DNA of 64,000 bases, from assembly GCA_900318885.1 (NCBI GenBank), contig ONMN01000003.1, forward strand, positions 1 through 64,000. The letters are read 5' to 3'. The DNA is from an uncultured Prevotellaceae bacterium (GTDB taxonomy: Bacteria > Bacteroidota > Bacteroidia > Bacteroidales > Bacteroidaceae). The notes under the pieces are model-generated. The model was not told the origin of the DNA. It searched no databases and worked only from the letters and a program-made list of their open reading frames with translations. Below are positions 52,410 through 63,500 of this stretch, piece by piece. A program made the translations under genes and the position numbers. How positions within the stretch are numbered: position 1 is the first letter of the stretch; the number at the start of each line of letters is the position of its first letter.

Positions 52410-53585
52410 TTAATTACCTGAAAGAACAACAGGTTGGTCATTGTACTTGTAATCGAACCACTCTCTCTTGTTCGACTCACGCGTCTGAACAACCATGGTG
52501 TCAGTTGTTGCCACCTGAATATTCTTATCTTCGAAGTTGACATTGTAACTCAAACGGAGAATATCACGAGAAACAGGCTTTTCATTCATGCTTCCCCACT
52601 GATAGTCCTTATATTCCGACATATCAGTTCCACCTACGATGTATTCACCGGAACCGGTAACTGTTACACCCTCATCTTCAGTAGAGATGGTACACTGATT
52701 GCCATTGAAGGTCAGAAGGAGTCTGCAACTAACAGAAGCTCCAGAGGTCTTGAACGATACCGGGAAAATGGCCTGGGTCATGTTCTTGGTTGTGATACCG
52801 CAAACCTCGTCATACTGGTTCACAGGGTTCGAGGGATCCATCTTGCTGTAACGCTCGATGTCAGAATTGTACATGCTGAAATCCTTACGAACGACCTTTG
52901 TAGGCTCGCCGCCCTTTTCTGTCACCATATCAACACCGCGGCGGATGTACTTACCCTGCCAGGGGTTCATATATCTCACGCAGTAGAGCACATAGTCCTT
53001 AGGAAGCACTGTCCAGTCCTTAGCGTTCTGGCGAACAGGGTTAGAGGTATTGGGCGTGCCGGAAAGAATGTCATCAATGCCCGTAGCTTTCGTCATTCTA
53101 ACAGGAATCACATACGTGGTGTCGTTACAAGTGGTCTTGGGATCCTGGAAGAATCTGTCCGTAAACTGGATTTCCAGATAGCCACGAGGTTCACCATTAT
53201 ATCTGATAACTGCATTCTTCACCTCATCGTAGTTGTAGTAATCGTGAGGTAACGGAGCCACTTTGGCACGCTCGTATCCACCATCATCCAGGAAATAGAG
53301 GTTTTCGCAAAGCGACTCGTCAATGATAACATCTATCACTGCGTCACGTCCACTGTAGGCACCACCCATGGTTGACCAGATACGGCACTTGTGAGCATTG
53401 TCGAGATCGTTGTCATAGATGTCAGTACCAAGTACAAGTGTACGTATGGGGTTCTGGTAGGCGAAATAAGCCTTCGTACCGCCTTCATAGTCTGGGAAGT
53501 CCTTGTCTGCATTATAGCATGCTGCCAAAGTGAGAGAAAGGGCTCCCAAGGCTACACCGTATATATATTTCTTCAGTTTCATCAT
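52410..53585 (-). CDS. XusE-like lipoprotein (DUF1735/DUF5627 type)
   Basis: 391 residues; lipobox Cys23 (TLAAC). The N-terminal DUF1735 (BT_3987-like) domain is recognisable: YFAYQNPIRTLVLGTDIYDNDLDNAHKCRIWSTMGGAYSGRDAVIDVIIDESLCENLYF. The C-terminal half (KYIRRGVDMVTEKGGEPTKVVRKDF onward) is of the DUF5627 kind. Such proteins are surface glycan-binding partners following the second SusC/SusD pair in xylan loci. ATG 53585 and ATG 53582 are both possible starts. Confidence 0.8.
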   Translation of the reverse strand: MMKLKKYIYGVALGALSLTLAACYNADKDFPDYEGGTKAYFAYQNPIRTLVLGTDIYDNDLDNAHKCRIWSTMGGAYSGRDAVIDVIIDESLCENLYFLDDGGYERAKVAPLPHDYYNYDEVKNAVIRYNGEPRGYLEIQFTDRFFQDPKTTCNDTTYVIPVRMTKATGIDDILSGTPNTSNPVRQNAKDWTVLPKDYVLYCVRYMNPWQGKYIRRGVDMVTEKGGEPTKVVRKDFSMYNSDIERYSKMDPSNPVNQYDEVCGITTKNMTQAIFPVSFKTSGASVSCRLLLTFNGNQCTISTEDEGVTVTGSGEYIVGGTDMSEYKDYQWGSMNEKPVSRDILRLSYNVNFEDKNIQVATTDTMVVQTRESNKREWFDYKYNDQPVVLSGN

Positions 53586-53590
53586 TGTAA

Positions 53591-53625
53591 AACTTTAAAC
53601 TTTCAACTTTAAACTTTAAACTAGC
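53591..53625. repeat. 7-base repeat between SusD-2 and the XusE-like gene (5 units)
   Basis: AACTTTA, AACTTTC, AACTTTA, AACTTTA, AACTAGC on the plus strand. It covers nearly all of the 42-base gap. Confidence 0.8.
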
Positions 53626-53627
53626 AT

Positions 53628-55433
53628 TTACCATCCCTTGTTCTGTTGCAGTGCACTCCACTGGAGCACTTCACTGTTAGGAATAGGACCATAGTACTGG
53701 TAAGACTCGAACTGACGAGGCTCCACATCAAGAATAGTATATTTAAGGGTCTCATCGTCATCCTGGTCAACCTGCACGCCCTTCGCACTGACATTAATGG
53801 GCAACAGCCAACGACGGAGATCATAGAAGCGCTTGTTCTCAAAGCAGAGCTCAATACGACGCTCGTTACGAATCAGGTCACGCATCTTAGCACCCGTATT
53901 ATCGTTTGCGCACTCATCCAGATAGGGGTCACCTTGGTATTCACCATTCTCATCTTTACCGATACCACCACGCTGACGGATCATCTTGATGACATCGTAA
54001 GCCGAGAGGCCCAAGCCTGCACCATCCACTTTCGGTCCCCATGCATCGTTGGCGGCCTCAGCGTATGCCAAGAACAGCTCTGTATAACGGATACGTGGGA
54101 AGATATGCGGCTGATTTGCCGGTGAAGTTGATTTTGCCGATGGACCGGCATCATCACGAAGCAATTTCTTCATGTAATAGCCAGTAAGCGTGTGCTGGGA
54201 ACCGGCATTGTTGATATTGTCCTTATTATCAGCCGGTCCGTAGGTACCTGTAATAATCACGGTGCCTTTGAATACGGAACCATCATAAATAATATCCTCA
54301 TCCAGACGCGGGTCACGGTTGGCGTAAGGGTTCTTAGGATCGTAATTCGATCTCGAATCAGTGATGGGATATCCGTTAGCCATGGGGAATGCATCCACGA
54401 GATTCTGTGTGGGATTGATTTTACCACCACCATTCTGTGAGGGAGGGAAGTTGTCACTCTCCTGTTCGGAATTTGCTTTTTCCCACTCAGCACGCCAAAG
54501 GATTTCCGGCATGACACTTGTACTGGATGACAGTTGGGTGATGTTACGATACCAGATGTTGCCTTCCGGGTCAAATTCCACGCCCTTCAGTACAGCAGCA
54601 CAAATTTTGGCAGCTGTTTCAGAGGAGACACCACTTTGGTCACGGTAGGCAGGACTTGCAGCCAGCAGGGCTGTCTGTGCCTTGATAGCCTGAACGACCT
54701 TACCGCAAACCAAGTTCTTAGCCATCTTAGCACCAAATACGAGGTTATAGCCTGACAGCTGTGCACCAATTTTCAAATACTTCTCAGGAATCAAGCTCTC
54801 GTCGTCAAGATCCTTATACTGAGCGGGGAGCAGGGTATCAGCCTGATCGCAATCTTTGAAAATCTGCTCCACGATTTTTGAGAATTCGGCGCGCGGCTGA
54901 TTGTAGTTAGAACTACCGTCTTCCGGCTCTGTCAGCAAGGGAACGCCATAGAGTATATTATCGTCAGCATAACCGGCATGAGCCAGCAGCAGATGATAGT
55001 AGAAGATAGCGCGGAGACCGAGGGCCTCACCCGTCAGACGGTCAATGAACATCTGCTGCTTGGATTCTGCACTCTTAGCCCAATTCACGTCATTGACATA
55101 CTTCAGGAAAAGATTGACATACTGGATACCGTCCTTGCACGCATCCCACTGTGTCATCGGATTACTGTCTGATGTCCATGTACCGAGAGCCATCTTCTTA
55201 TAATTATCACCAGAATTGTTGGTAACAGCATCGTCGGTAGCAACGTCGGTCGTAGTGACCCTTAAATAAGGAAGGCGGGTATATCCATAAATCAGCAGAC
55301 CATACACATAGTCAGTCTCCTGAACCATCGCCTCCAACTGTCGGGTATTTTCCTTTGCCGGCTCAAACATGTCATCGCAGGAGCTGAACAAAAGAAGACC
55401 GATGAGATAGAATAAAATATTTTTTGTCTTCAT
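53628..55433 (-). CDS. SusD-family lipoprotein, second pair (XusD-like)
   Basis: 601 residues; lipobox Cys19 (LLLFSSC). SusD core helices (LTGEALGLRAIFYYHLLLAHAGYADDN) and the C-terminal RNERRIELCFENKRFYDLRRWLLP motif are clear. It starts 12 bases from the stop of its SusC partner. By order (SusC, SusD, SusC, SusD, lipoprotein, GH10-type) it matches XusD of the xylan utilisation cluster of Prevotella and Bacteroides. It binds xylan or xylo-oligosaccharides at the surface, by inference. Confidence 0.88.
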   Translation of the reverse strand: MKTKNILFYLIGLLLFSSCDDMFEPAKENTRQLEAMVQETDYVYGLLIYGYTRLPYLRVTTTDVATDDAVTNNSGDNYKKMALGTWTSDSNPMTQWDACKDGIQYVNLFLKYVNDVNWAKSAESKQQMFIDRLTGEALGLRAIFYYHLLLAHAGYADDNILYGVPLLTEPEDGSSNYNQPRAEFSKIVEQIFKDCDQADTLLPAQYKDLDDESLIPEKYLKIGAQLSGYNLVFGAKMAKNLVCGKVVQAIKAQTALLAASPAYRDQSGVSSETAAKICAAVLKGVEFDPEGNIWYRNITQLSSSTSVMPEILWRAEWEKANSEQESDNFPPSQNGGGKINPTQNLVDAFPMANGYPITDSRSNYDPKNPYANRDPRLDEDIIYDGSVFKGTVIITGTYGPADNKDNINNAGSQHTLTGYYMKKLLRDDAGPSAKSTSPANQPHIFPRIRYTELFLAYAEAANDAWGPKVDGAGLGLSAYDVIKMIRQRGGIGKDENGEYQGDPYLDECANDNTGAKMRDLIRNERRIELCFENKRFYDLRRWLLPINVSAKGVQVDQDDDETLKYTILDVEPRQFESYQYYGPIPNSEVLQWSALQQNKGW

Positions 55434-55445
55434 TGTCTTGTAGTT

Positions 55446-58427
55446 TTAGAGAGTTACCTTAACACCGAGGTTATAGAAACGAGTCTGCGGGGCATAGCCT
55501 ACGGCTGTCTCCATGATCTTACGATTCTTAGAAATCGTGAGGAGGTCGTTTCCGTTCAAATAAACTGAGAGTGCCTTCACCCACTTACCTTCGAACATTT
55601 CCTTCGGGAAATCGTAGGTCAGCTGAATCTTACGGAGATTGAAGCGGTCTGTGCTATACAACCAGTAGGTAGAAGTTGCACCATTGGCAGGTGTGTTATT
55701 AACACTCAGACGGGGATGAGTAGCATTCGGATTTACGAAACCAGTGATAACGCCTGCATCATCATAGGTGTACTGGAAGCGGTCACGTGCGTTCACAGAG
55801 TACTTGTTGGAACCCGACATATAGTAATATGCGCCATTAGCCATGGCAGAAGCGCCAAACTGTCCATTACCCAGGACGAAGAGCGTCCAGTTCTTATACT
55901 TCAGCGTGAGGTTCAGACCGATGGTCCAGGGTGCACCATATGTTCCCGACTTTCCTAATTCTACCTGGTCTTGGTTATTGATCGTTCCGTCGCCATTGAC
56001 ATCTTCGTACTTCAAGTCACCGGGCATCACAGTACCGCCAAGACCATATTTACCTTCCTTCAAAGTGTAGGTCGTCTTGCCGTTGTCGTCCGTCTTCACA
56101 TTAAAGTCATCAATGGTATAGACACCCAGACATTTGTAACCCTGAATAACATCAAGAGGAGTTCCTTCGTGCATAAGCTGCTTAGCTGAATTCAGCCAAG
56201 GTGACTTTGAATCGGCTACTTCATCATACTTCTTCCATTCGGTCGTAAGATAAGTACCAACAAAACCGAGTTCTGCATGCACCTGACCGAACTGCTTCTG
56301 GGCTTTGATGCTGAAGTCGAGACCCTTGCGATTGGCAATATTGTTGTTCAATGCAGGGGAGAACTTACCTTGACCTGTCTTCAAGTGTGACGGATACGAA
56401 GTCGGGTTCTGGATAATGTAGCCGTCCATGTCCGTATTGAAATAGGTCAGTTCGGTACTGATCAACTTCTTGAAGAACGAGCCACGCAGTGACACGGAGA
56501 ATTCCTTGCGATGGATGTAGTCAAGAGAAGGGTTACTACCTACTGTAGAATAAGTAGAATTGTGAGAGTTGGCACCATCAGCCCATGTATAGCCCGTACC
56601 GCCATCCGACCATGCTGCATCGTAGATATAGAAGTACTTGCTTCCATAATAGACATCCGCGTCATCATTCAGATTGCTATAGGATGCGCTGAGCAACAAG
56701 TCATCCACGAAGGTGTCCTTCATAAAATTCTCCTTGGCAATGTTCCAGCCGAGGGTGAAAGAATACGAGATGGCCCCGCGGTTGCCCTCAGGAAGACGGG
56801 CTGAATGTACAGCAGCCAGACCAACCTCGGCAAAGTAGCGACTCATGTAGTCGTAACCGCCCTGGAGACCTAAGTTTGCATTGGCATAACGGTGATATTC
56901 ACCACTCTTGGTAGTCGTGTACATACTGGCGAGCAGCATACCTGTTACATGGTGCTTTTCCGCAAAAGTATTATCATAGTCGAAATGACCGTTCCATGTG
57001 ATGGTCTGACGATATGCAGAATTAGACATGGTCATCGTACCAGTCACCACCTCATCCTTCGGCTGTTTGATGTCAACAATGGCATCCCCTGTGTTATAGT
57101 TACTCCAAGTGGGGAAGAACAGTGAATACGTATTGTTGTATGCCAGGTCATAATTGGCAGCATAGTCAATAGAGAACAGCGTCTTGAAAGTCAAGCCCTT
57201 GAGGAACTTGTTCATGTCATAGTTGATACCGGCATCGAACTGGAACTGACGGCTGACCTTCTGTGTCTCACCACCAAAGTAACAGTCAGCAATGGCATTT
57301 TCCCCTTTACCGTCCGTACCACCGCCAGGGAACCAATATCCGTCCAGCAGGTTCAGCGACTTGCCGAGGGTAGCGAGTGCCTTGGTAGCATTGGGATCAA
57401 CCATGCTCAGAGGAAGCAATGGAGCTGCACCCTGCGGGAAGTTGGGGCGCATACTAGACGCATCGCTCCAGAAATTACCCTTGTTCTTATACTCATTATA
57501 ATAGGTAGCACTGACATTTGCCCAACCTGTGATGAATTTGTTCACAACGAGGTCAACGTTACCACGTACGCTGAAGCGGTCGGTGTAATTATCCTTGGCT
57601 TTACCAAAGTTAATCAAATCCTCGGCACGATAGTAGTTGATGTTCGTGTAGAAGTGAGCACGCTTACCACCACCCTGAATCTCCAACGTTCCTTCTGAAC
57701 GGTTATACGCCTTGCGGATATACTCGTCAGAATACCAATTTACATTGGGATAGCGGTAGGGATTGACACCTGCAGCATGATTATAGATATCCTGCTGAGA
57801 GTACGGCAGCTTTACATTGGCAGCATTACCCTGACCAAGAGCATCGTTATAGGAGGCTTCGTTGAAGAGTGTCATATACTCTGCAGAACCAATATACTCA
57901 GGGAATACCTTGGCAAAGTGCCAACCGGTGTTGGCATTGGCCTCAATCTGCAAGCCGTCCACCTTGCCACGCTTGGTGGTAATCAGGATGGCGCCCTTGG
58001 CACCCTTGGAGCCATAGAGCACAACAGCCTGTGCGCCCTTCAGGAAGGTAATCTGCTCAATCTCAGAGGGAAGCACGTTGTTGGACGGACGCTTCACACC
58101 GTCGATAATCACGAGCGGCATATTGTCGTTGTCATTATTATCCAGACGGTCATTGTCCATACCCCAAAGGTTGTTGCCGTTCCATCCGCCGACAAGGCCA
58201 TACATGTCCTCCAGACTACTTTGCGTATAGTCCTTCTTCGACAGCTCTTCCATATCGACATAGGAAACACCTCCGAGAAGATGGTCGGGATCTACGTCGC
58301 GGAATGCAACATGGACTTTCTTTTTCACCACTGTAGAGTCAGCGTCGTCAGCGGTCTGGGCACCAGCCGTCAGTGGCGATACTGCCATCATGGCCAAAAG
58401 AAATATGTTTGTTTTTATATGTTTCAT
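55446..58427 (-). CDS. SusC-family TonB-linked transporter, second pair (XusC-like)
   Basis: 993 residues from ATG 58427 (a TTG three codons upstream is less likely). Signal peptide KHIKTNIFLLAMMAVSPLTAGAQ. Shorter than SusC-1 because the N-terminal carboxypeptidase-regulatory-like domain is missing: the plug (MPLVIIDGVKRPSNNVLPSEIEQITFLKGAQAVVLYGSKGAKGAILITTKRGK) starts at about residue 100. The barrel ends in FYNLGVKVTL. The lack of the N-terminal domain is usual for the XusC type. Confidence 0.9.
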   Translation of the reverse strand: MKHIKTNIFLLAMMAVSPLTAGAQTADDADSTVVKKKVHVAFRDVDPDHLLGGVSYVDMEELSKKDYTQSSLEDMYGLVGGWNGNNLWGMDNDRLDNNDNDNMPLVIIDGVKRPSNNVLPSEIEQITFLKGAQAVVLYGSKGAKGAILITTKRGKVDGLQIEANANTGWHFAKVFPEYIGSAEYMTLFNEASYNDALGQGNAANVKLPYSQQDIYNHAAGVNPYRYPNVNWYSDEYIRKAYNRSEGTLEIQGGGKRAHFYTNINYYRAEDLINFGKAKDNYTDRFSVRGNVDLVVNKFITGWANVSATYYNEYKNKGNFWSDASSMRPNFPQGAAPLLPLSMVDPNATKALATLGKSLNLLDGYWFPGGGTDGKGENAIADCYFGGETQKVSRQFQFDAGINYDMNKFLKGLTFKTLFSIDYAANYDLAYNNTYSLFFPTWSNYNTGDAIVDIKQPKDEVVTGTMTMSNSAYRQTITWNGHFDYDNTFAEKHHVTGMLLASMYTTTKSGEYHRYANANLGLQGGYDYMSRYFAEVGLAAVHSARLPEGNRGAISYSFTLGWNIAKENFMKDTFVDDLLLSASYSNLNDDADVYYGSKYFYIYDAAWSDGGTGYTWADGANSHNSTYSTVGSNPSLDYIHRKEFSVSLRGSFFKKLISTELTYFNTDMDGYIIQNPTSYPSHLKTGQGKFSPALNNNIANRKGLDFSIKAQKQFGQVHAELGFVGTYLTTEWKKYDEVADSKSPWLNSAKQLMHEGTPLDVIQGYKCLGVYTIDDFNVKTDDNGKTTYTLKEGKYGLGGTVMPGDLKYEDVNGDGTINNQDQVELGKSGTYGAPWTIGLNLTLKYKNWTLFVLGNGQFGASAMANGAYYYMSGSNKYSVNARDRFQYTYDDAGVITGFVNPNATHPRLSVNNTPANGATSTYWLYSTDRFNLRKIQLTYDFPKEMFEGKWVKALSVYLNGNDLLTISKNRKIMETAVGYAPQTRFYNLGVKVTL

Positions 58428-58501
58428 AATCTTCAATTGTCTAATCGTTTCTTTAGTACGCTTTGTACCTTTAGGTCAAAGAATTATCAATTTTCCATTG
58501 C

Positions 58502-60529
58502 TTACCATCCTGGGTTCTGTTTGAAACCATCATACAGATAAACATCCTTCTCCGGGAACGGGAACCAATAGTGCTTTGCCTCCAAGGGACGCTTGATGAG
58601 AGTTTCCCTGTGGAAATTAGCTACTTCAGCATCTTTCGGATCGTTCTTCTTGAACCAGGAATCCTTCTGCATACGCTCAAACTCATGAGAGTACTTCTCC
58701 GTGTAAGGAGCCTCTGTCAGGAGGAGCCAACGCTGAAGGTCACACCAGCGGAAACCTTCAAATGAAAGTTCTACCGTACGTTCGCGGCGTACCTCGTCAA
58801 TGAAATGCTCACGGGTATCCAGGAAGTTATCCTGTACACTTTCCATACCTACGCGGTCGCGAAGGGCATTGATGGCGCCAACTGCCGACATGGAGGGGCA
58901 ATAGGTCGTCGATTGTTTCAATTCCGACATATCCGTAGCAAAACCTGCCATGGCCTCTGCAAACATCAGATAGACATCAGCAAGGCGCATGTATGGCAGA
59001 TAGCTCTGCAAAGCATAGCCATAATCATACCACTTGTCACCAATATTACACTGGTGAGGAATGAGCTTCTGGATGAAATAGCCCGTGCTACTGCCGTTAT
59101 CGACAGAACGCATGGCACCACCTGTGTACAGTGAGCAATATTCATGCTCTTTCTGAGCTGCATTCAAACCATCGGTCTTCAGAACATAGTGGAAACCGTC
59201 GAATACAATATCATGATAGAAACGCGGGTCACGACCCTTATAGGGATGTGTGGGATCCCACTCAGCCTTTGGATTGATGACATAGTGACCATTCTCTACC
59301 AGATAGATGGGCTGGCCATTGGCCATACCGTACTGGTCAATCAGGTTACCTGTGGGGTGATGGATAATGTTATCATGCTCCACCAGACCGGCAACCTTCG
59401 GGCCGAAGATCTTAGCACAGTTCCAGTTAGAAGAGTTCACACCAGGGTGAGCACCACGGAAGATAACCTCACAAGCACCCGGCATCTTCCAACCTTGCTT
59501 GACAGTATAGAAGATGTTTGAATAGAACTCGTCCTCAGAAACCGTTGACTCAGGTCTCTCATGATCGTAGATGCTTGAGAACTTGAAGGTGGCGAGGTGG
59601 TATTCCACCTGACCTTTATTCACCAAATCAAGCGCCTTACCGAGAGCCTCGGCAGCCAGTCTGCAGAACTTTGCGTCATAGTCATAGGTTTTGGCATTGG
59701 CACCACCCTGACTTGCACCCAACAGAACAGGCTGACCACCTTTATTCCATTTCTCAAACTCCTTCATGAGCGGAGAACCTGCCCAGAGGTAGCACTTGCC
59801 TAAGTAGCAGAGAGCCATGAACTTGTTGACACGCAGGAAGTTATTATTAACTGTATTGTTGTCTTTGGCAATAAGTGTCTCATCCCATTCCTTTGAGTCC
59901 ATGGGAAGAAGGTTGTATGCTTCTTCGAAGTCTTGAGCACAGCGCAATGCGCACTCCTGGAAAGACAGGCGGGGAAGTTCGGGAATATGACCATCTACAA
60001 AGGTCTGATCGATATAGGGCAGACCACCGAAGTAGCACATCAGCTCGAAATGCCACCATGCACGGAAGAAAAGCATCTGTCCGCGCAGGATATCGCGCTC
60101 CTCATCCGTTCCGACAAGCGATTTGAGATTGTCAAGACCCATGTTACACTTACGGATAGAGTACCAAGAGTTTCTCCAAAGAGAACTTCTATCTCCATTC
60201 AGCCAACACTGGCCGTTAGTGTACCAGTTACGATAGTTGCCCAGGTCTACCTGGTGATCCATGTGTGCATAGCCTTCCGGGTTATGGACAGCGTCATCAC
60301 CGAAGTTCCAGGCGGTACAATAGTTGACCATCTCCTTACTGGGAATCAAGGAATAGATTTCCTCAATATAACCCTGGAAATTTCGGAAGTTCTTGAATGC
60401 TTCATCCTCGGCAACGATAGAATCCGGATCCTTGTCCAGCCAGTCGGTACAAGAAGTGAAGGAAACTGCGCCTACCAGAAAGAGCAGCAAACCACACGAA
60501 AAGGATTTGATATTATTATAGTATTTCAT
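58502..60529 (-). CDS. SusD-family lipoprotein, first pair (XusB-like)
   Basis: 675 residues from ATG 60529; a TTG five codons upstream is rejected. Lipobox Cys27 (SFTSC). SusD motifs: LRGQMLFFRAWWHFELMCYFGGLPYIDQ and ERTVELSFEGFRWCDLQRWLLLTEAPY. It is longer than most SusD proteins, as XusB is. Ends YLYDGFKQNPGW. Start lies 15 bases after the SusC-1 stop. Confidence 0.88.
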   Translation of the reverse strand: MKYYNNIKSFSCGLLLFLVGAVSFTSCTDWLDKDPDSIVAEDEAFKNFRNFQGYIEEIYSLIPSKEMVNYCTAWNFGDDAVHNPEGYAHMDHQVDLGNYRNWYTNGQCWLNGDRSSLWRNSWYSIRKCNMGLDNLKSLVGTDEERDILRGQMLFFRAWWHFELMCYFGGLPYIDQTFVDGHIPELPRLSFQECALRCAQDFEEAYNLLPMDSKEWDETLIAKDNNTVNNNFLRVNKFMALCYLGKCYLWAGSPLMKEFEKWNKGGQPVLLGASQGGANAKTYDYDAKFCRLAAEALGKALDLVNKGQVEYHLATFKFSSIYDHERPESTVSEDEFYSNIFYTVKQGWKMPGACEVIFRGAHPGVNSSNWNCAKIFGPKVAGLVEHDNIIHHPTGNLIDQYGMANGQPIYLVENGHYVINPKAEWDPTHPYKGRDPRFYHDIVFDGFHYVLKTDGLNAAQKEHEYCSLYTGGAMRSVDNGSSTGYFIQKLIPHQCNIGDKWYDYGYALQSYLPYMRLADVYLMFAEAMAGFATDMSELKQSTTYCPSMSAVGAINALRDRVGMESVQDNFLDTREHFIDEVRRERTVELSFEGFRWCDLQRWLLLTEAPYTEKYSHEFERMQKDSWFKKNDPKDAEVANFHRETLIKRPLEAKHYWFPFPEKDVYLYDGFKQNPGW

Positions 60530-60544
60530 AATAGATAATCGCAA

Positions 60545-63500
60545 TTAAATGTTAAGCTTGAATCCGAAGTTATAACGTCTGACAGTCGGGTAAGCACCGC
60601 CACCGCCACTCCATCCGTAGTTACTCTCGCGGTCGTCAGGCATCTTTGTAATCAGGAAGAGGTTGTTACCATTCACGTAAATCTTCAGACTTGAGAAACC
60701 AAGCTTCTTGATCCAACCCTTTGTCCAAGTGTAAGCAAGCTCCACATTCTTCATACGGAAATAGGAACCGTCGTAGAGATACTGTGTACCGTCATTGTAG
60801 GCAACCTGAGTGGTAAAGCGTGGTACAACGACCTCGCCGTTTCCATCGACAGGATTCCACCAAGTACCATTGTCATATACAGTCAGCAGCTTATTATTAA
60901 AAGAGGTAAGACCAACGTCACGAGTGACGCCTGTTACACCATAGAACTGAGCAAAGCAGCTCCAGCCTTTCCACTCCCAGCCGATAGTGGCATTGTAGGT
61001 GTGTTCGGGGTTACCGGTGTAGCCGAATGGAGCCTGGTCGTATGTTTCATCAACGACACCATCAGCATTGAAGTCAACGATATAGTGGTCACCAATCAAG
61101 ACCTGCGTATCGTCCTTCTCACGCTTTGGCGTACTGTAGAGTTCATCGTAAGTACCGATATAGCCGTTGTCAATGAATGAAACGTACTGACCCTGGGAAT
61201 AGCCCTGAGCACGGCGATAAGACGGCAGCAACGCGGGGTCGTCCTTAATCTTAATAGTATTGTGCGCGTAGGTATAGTTGGCATTTGCCCAGAAACGCAT
61301 ACCGTTCTTCAGCACCTTATTGAAGCGAACTTCAAATTCGAAACCGGTATTCTTGATTTCACCCTTGTTGATATCGGGGACTGTGCCTGCACCATAGTAA
61401 GAAGGTACAGAACGGTTGCCACCGGAAACGAAGATATCTTTACGGTCATCGCGGAACCAGTCGAAGCTACCGGCAAACATACCATGTAGGAATGCGTAGT
61501 CGAAACCGAGGTTTTTCTTTGACACCGTAGCCCACTTCAAGTCAGGAGAGGCAATAACAGACTCCTTATAGCCCTGGAAAGGACTTTCGCCATCGGTAAG
61601 AGTCATGTGAACCTTGCTGGTTACTGCCCACTGGTTCATGTAAGCCCAACGAGCACCGGCGTTATCGTCACCGATTTCACCGATAGAACCACGAATCTTA
61701 AACATATCAATGATTCCCTTATCCTTCAGTTTCTTCATGAAGGGTTCCTCAGATACCATCCAACCTGCAGCTCCTGAACAGAAGAAAGCGAAGCGGTTGT
61801 CGGGAGAGAACTTCTGTGAACCGTTGTAAGCACCGTTGAACTCAGCAAAATACTTGCTCTTATAATCATAGGTAGTACGGAACACCCAGTCCTCACGACG
61901 ATTCTCAAGTGTGGTACCACTAGCATCAATACGACGTTTCCAGTTACCCATCGCAGTGATGTTATGGTCACCGAACTGACGACCCCAGAAGAGCTGGAGT
62001 GACATTTCCGTAGCACGATAAGTCTTACCTACGTTACCAGCAACGATGTCCCAGTCCACCTTTTCATAGAAATCAAAACCGGTATTCGTGAAAATCTGGT
62101 TTTCGGGACGCAGCACACCGTCCTCAGGAAGCATATACATTCTCTTGGTAGCGTGACCACCACCGGCCTGAGTAATACCACGGTCACCTTCATCGAACTG
62201 GTTATCCCAAGAAATGGTACCACGTGCAACAAGACCCTTGGTAATGAAATCGAGTTTCTGTTCGAGGGCAAAGTCGGTAAATACACGTGTGATGGTTTTC
62301 AACTCATAACCCGACAATGCAACGTTCATGGGAGAGTTGGCAACGTTGGATACCAACGGATAGTAACCCCATGAGTAGTCTGAGAACTGTACAGGGAATA
62401 CGTTGGGTGGCATACCGTAAGCACCGGCCCAGTTCTGCTGCTGGAAGTACTCACCACTATTACCATAATAATAACGTGGGGTCTTCTGCTGAGCATTAGA
62501 ACCAGCCAGGTTCACACGGAACTGAGTGGTCTTCGTAATCTGGAAGTCCAGATTTGAACGTACATTCAGACGATTGTAAGCATAACCGCCTTCATAACCC
62601 TGATGGTTATCCCAGATCTTGGTCATATCACCTTCGTTCTGGTAGTCGAATGCCACGAAATACTTCACGAACTGCGTACCACCGGAAATATTCAGGTTGG
62701 CATTATAAGACATCGCGGTACTCTTGAACATCTCGTCCTGCCAGTCTACGTTAGGATAACGTTCTGCCTGGCTGTAGTCACCGAGGAAGTTGCCGTTGGC
62801 ATCATAGTTCGGCTTAACAGTACGGTCTTGATTGCGGAAGTTGTTGATGAAGGTCTGTGGACGATAGTATGCCCAAGAAGCGTCACCACCGATGGCAAGC
62901 TCGTGTTCGAGCGCCTCGTTACGAAGCATATAGCCATCGTAAGAGTCATACTTACGCGGCAGCTTTGACACTGCCTTCAGGGTAGCGTTGAAACCGACAT
63001 CGATACGTGCCTTACCTTCCTGACCACGCTTGGTGGTAATCAGGATAACACCATTAGCACCCTTCACACCATACACGGCTGTAGCAGAGGCGTCTTTCAA
63101 CACGGAAACCGTAGCCACGGACGAAACATCCACGGACTTGATTTCACGCTCGACACCATCAACGAGGATCAGAGGCTGAGCATCTGTATTCCAAGCTGCT
63201 GCACCACGAATGTAAATACGCGGGTCCTCTTCACCGGGCTGACCGGTTGAAGCGATGGTGGCAACACCGGGGAGGTTACCAGTAAGTGCCGCACTGACAC
63301 TACCGATACCGGCTGCACGTTCTAGAACTTCACCAGTGGTCTGAGTAATAGCACCCACCACCGATGCCTTCTTCTGTTGGCCGTAGCCTACTACTACGAC
63401 TTCTTCCAACTGGGTATCGTCATACAGCGTAACATCGAACTTGCGCTGCTTGCCGACCTTGACTTCCTTAGTGGTCATACCCACATAAGAAATCACCAGT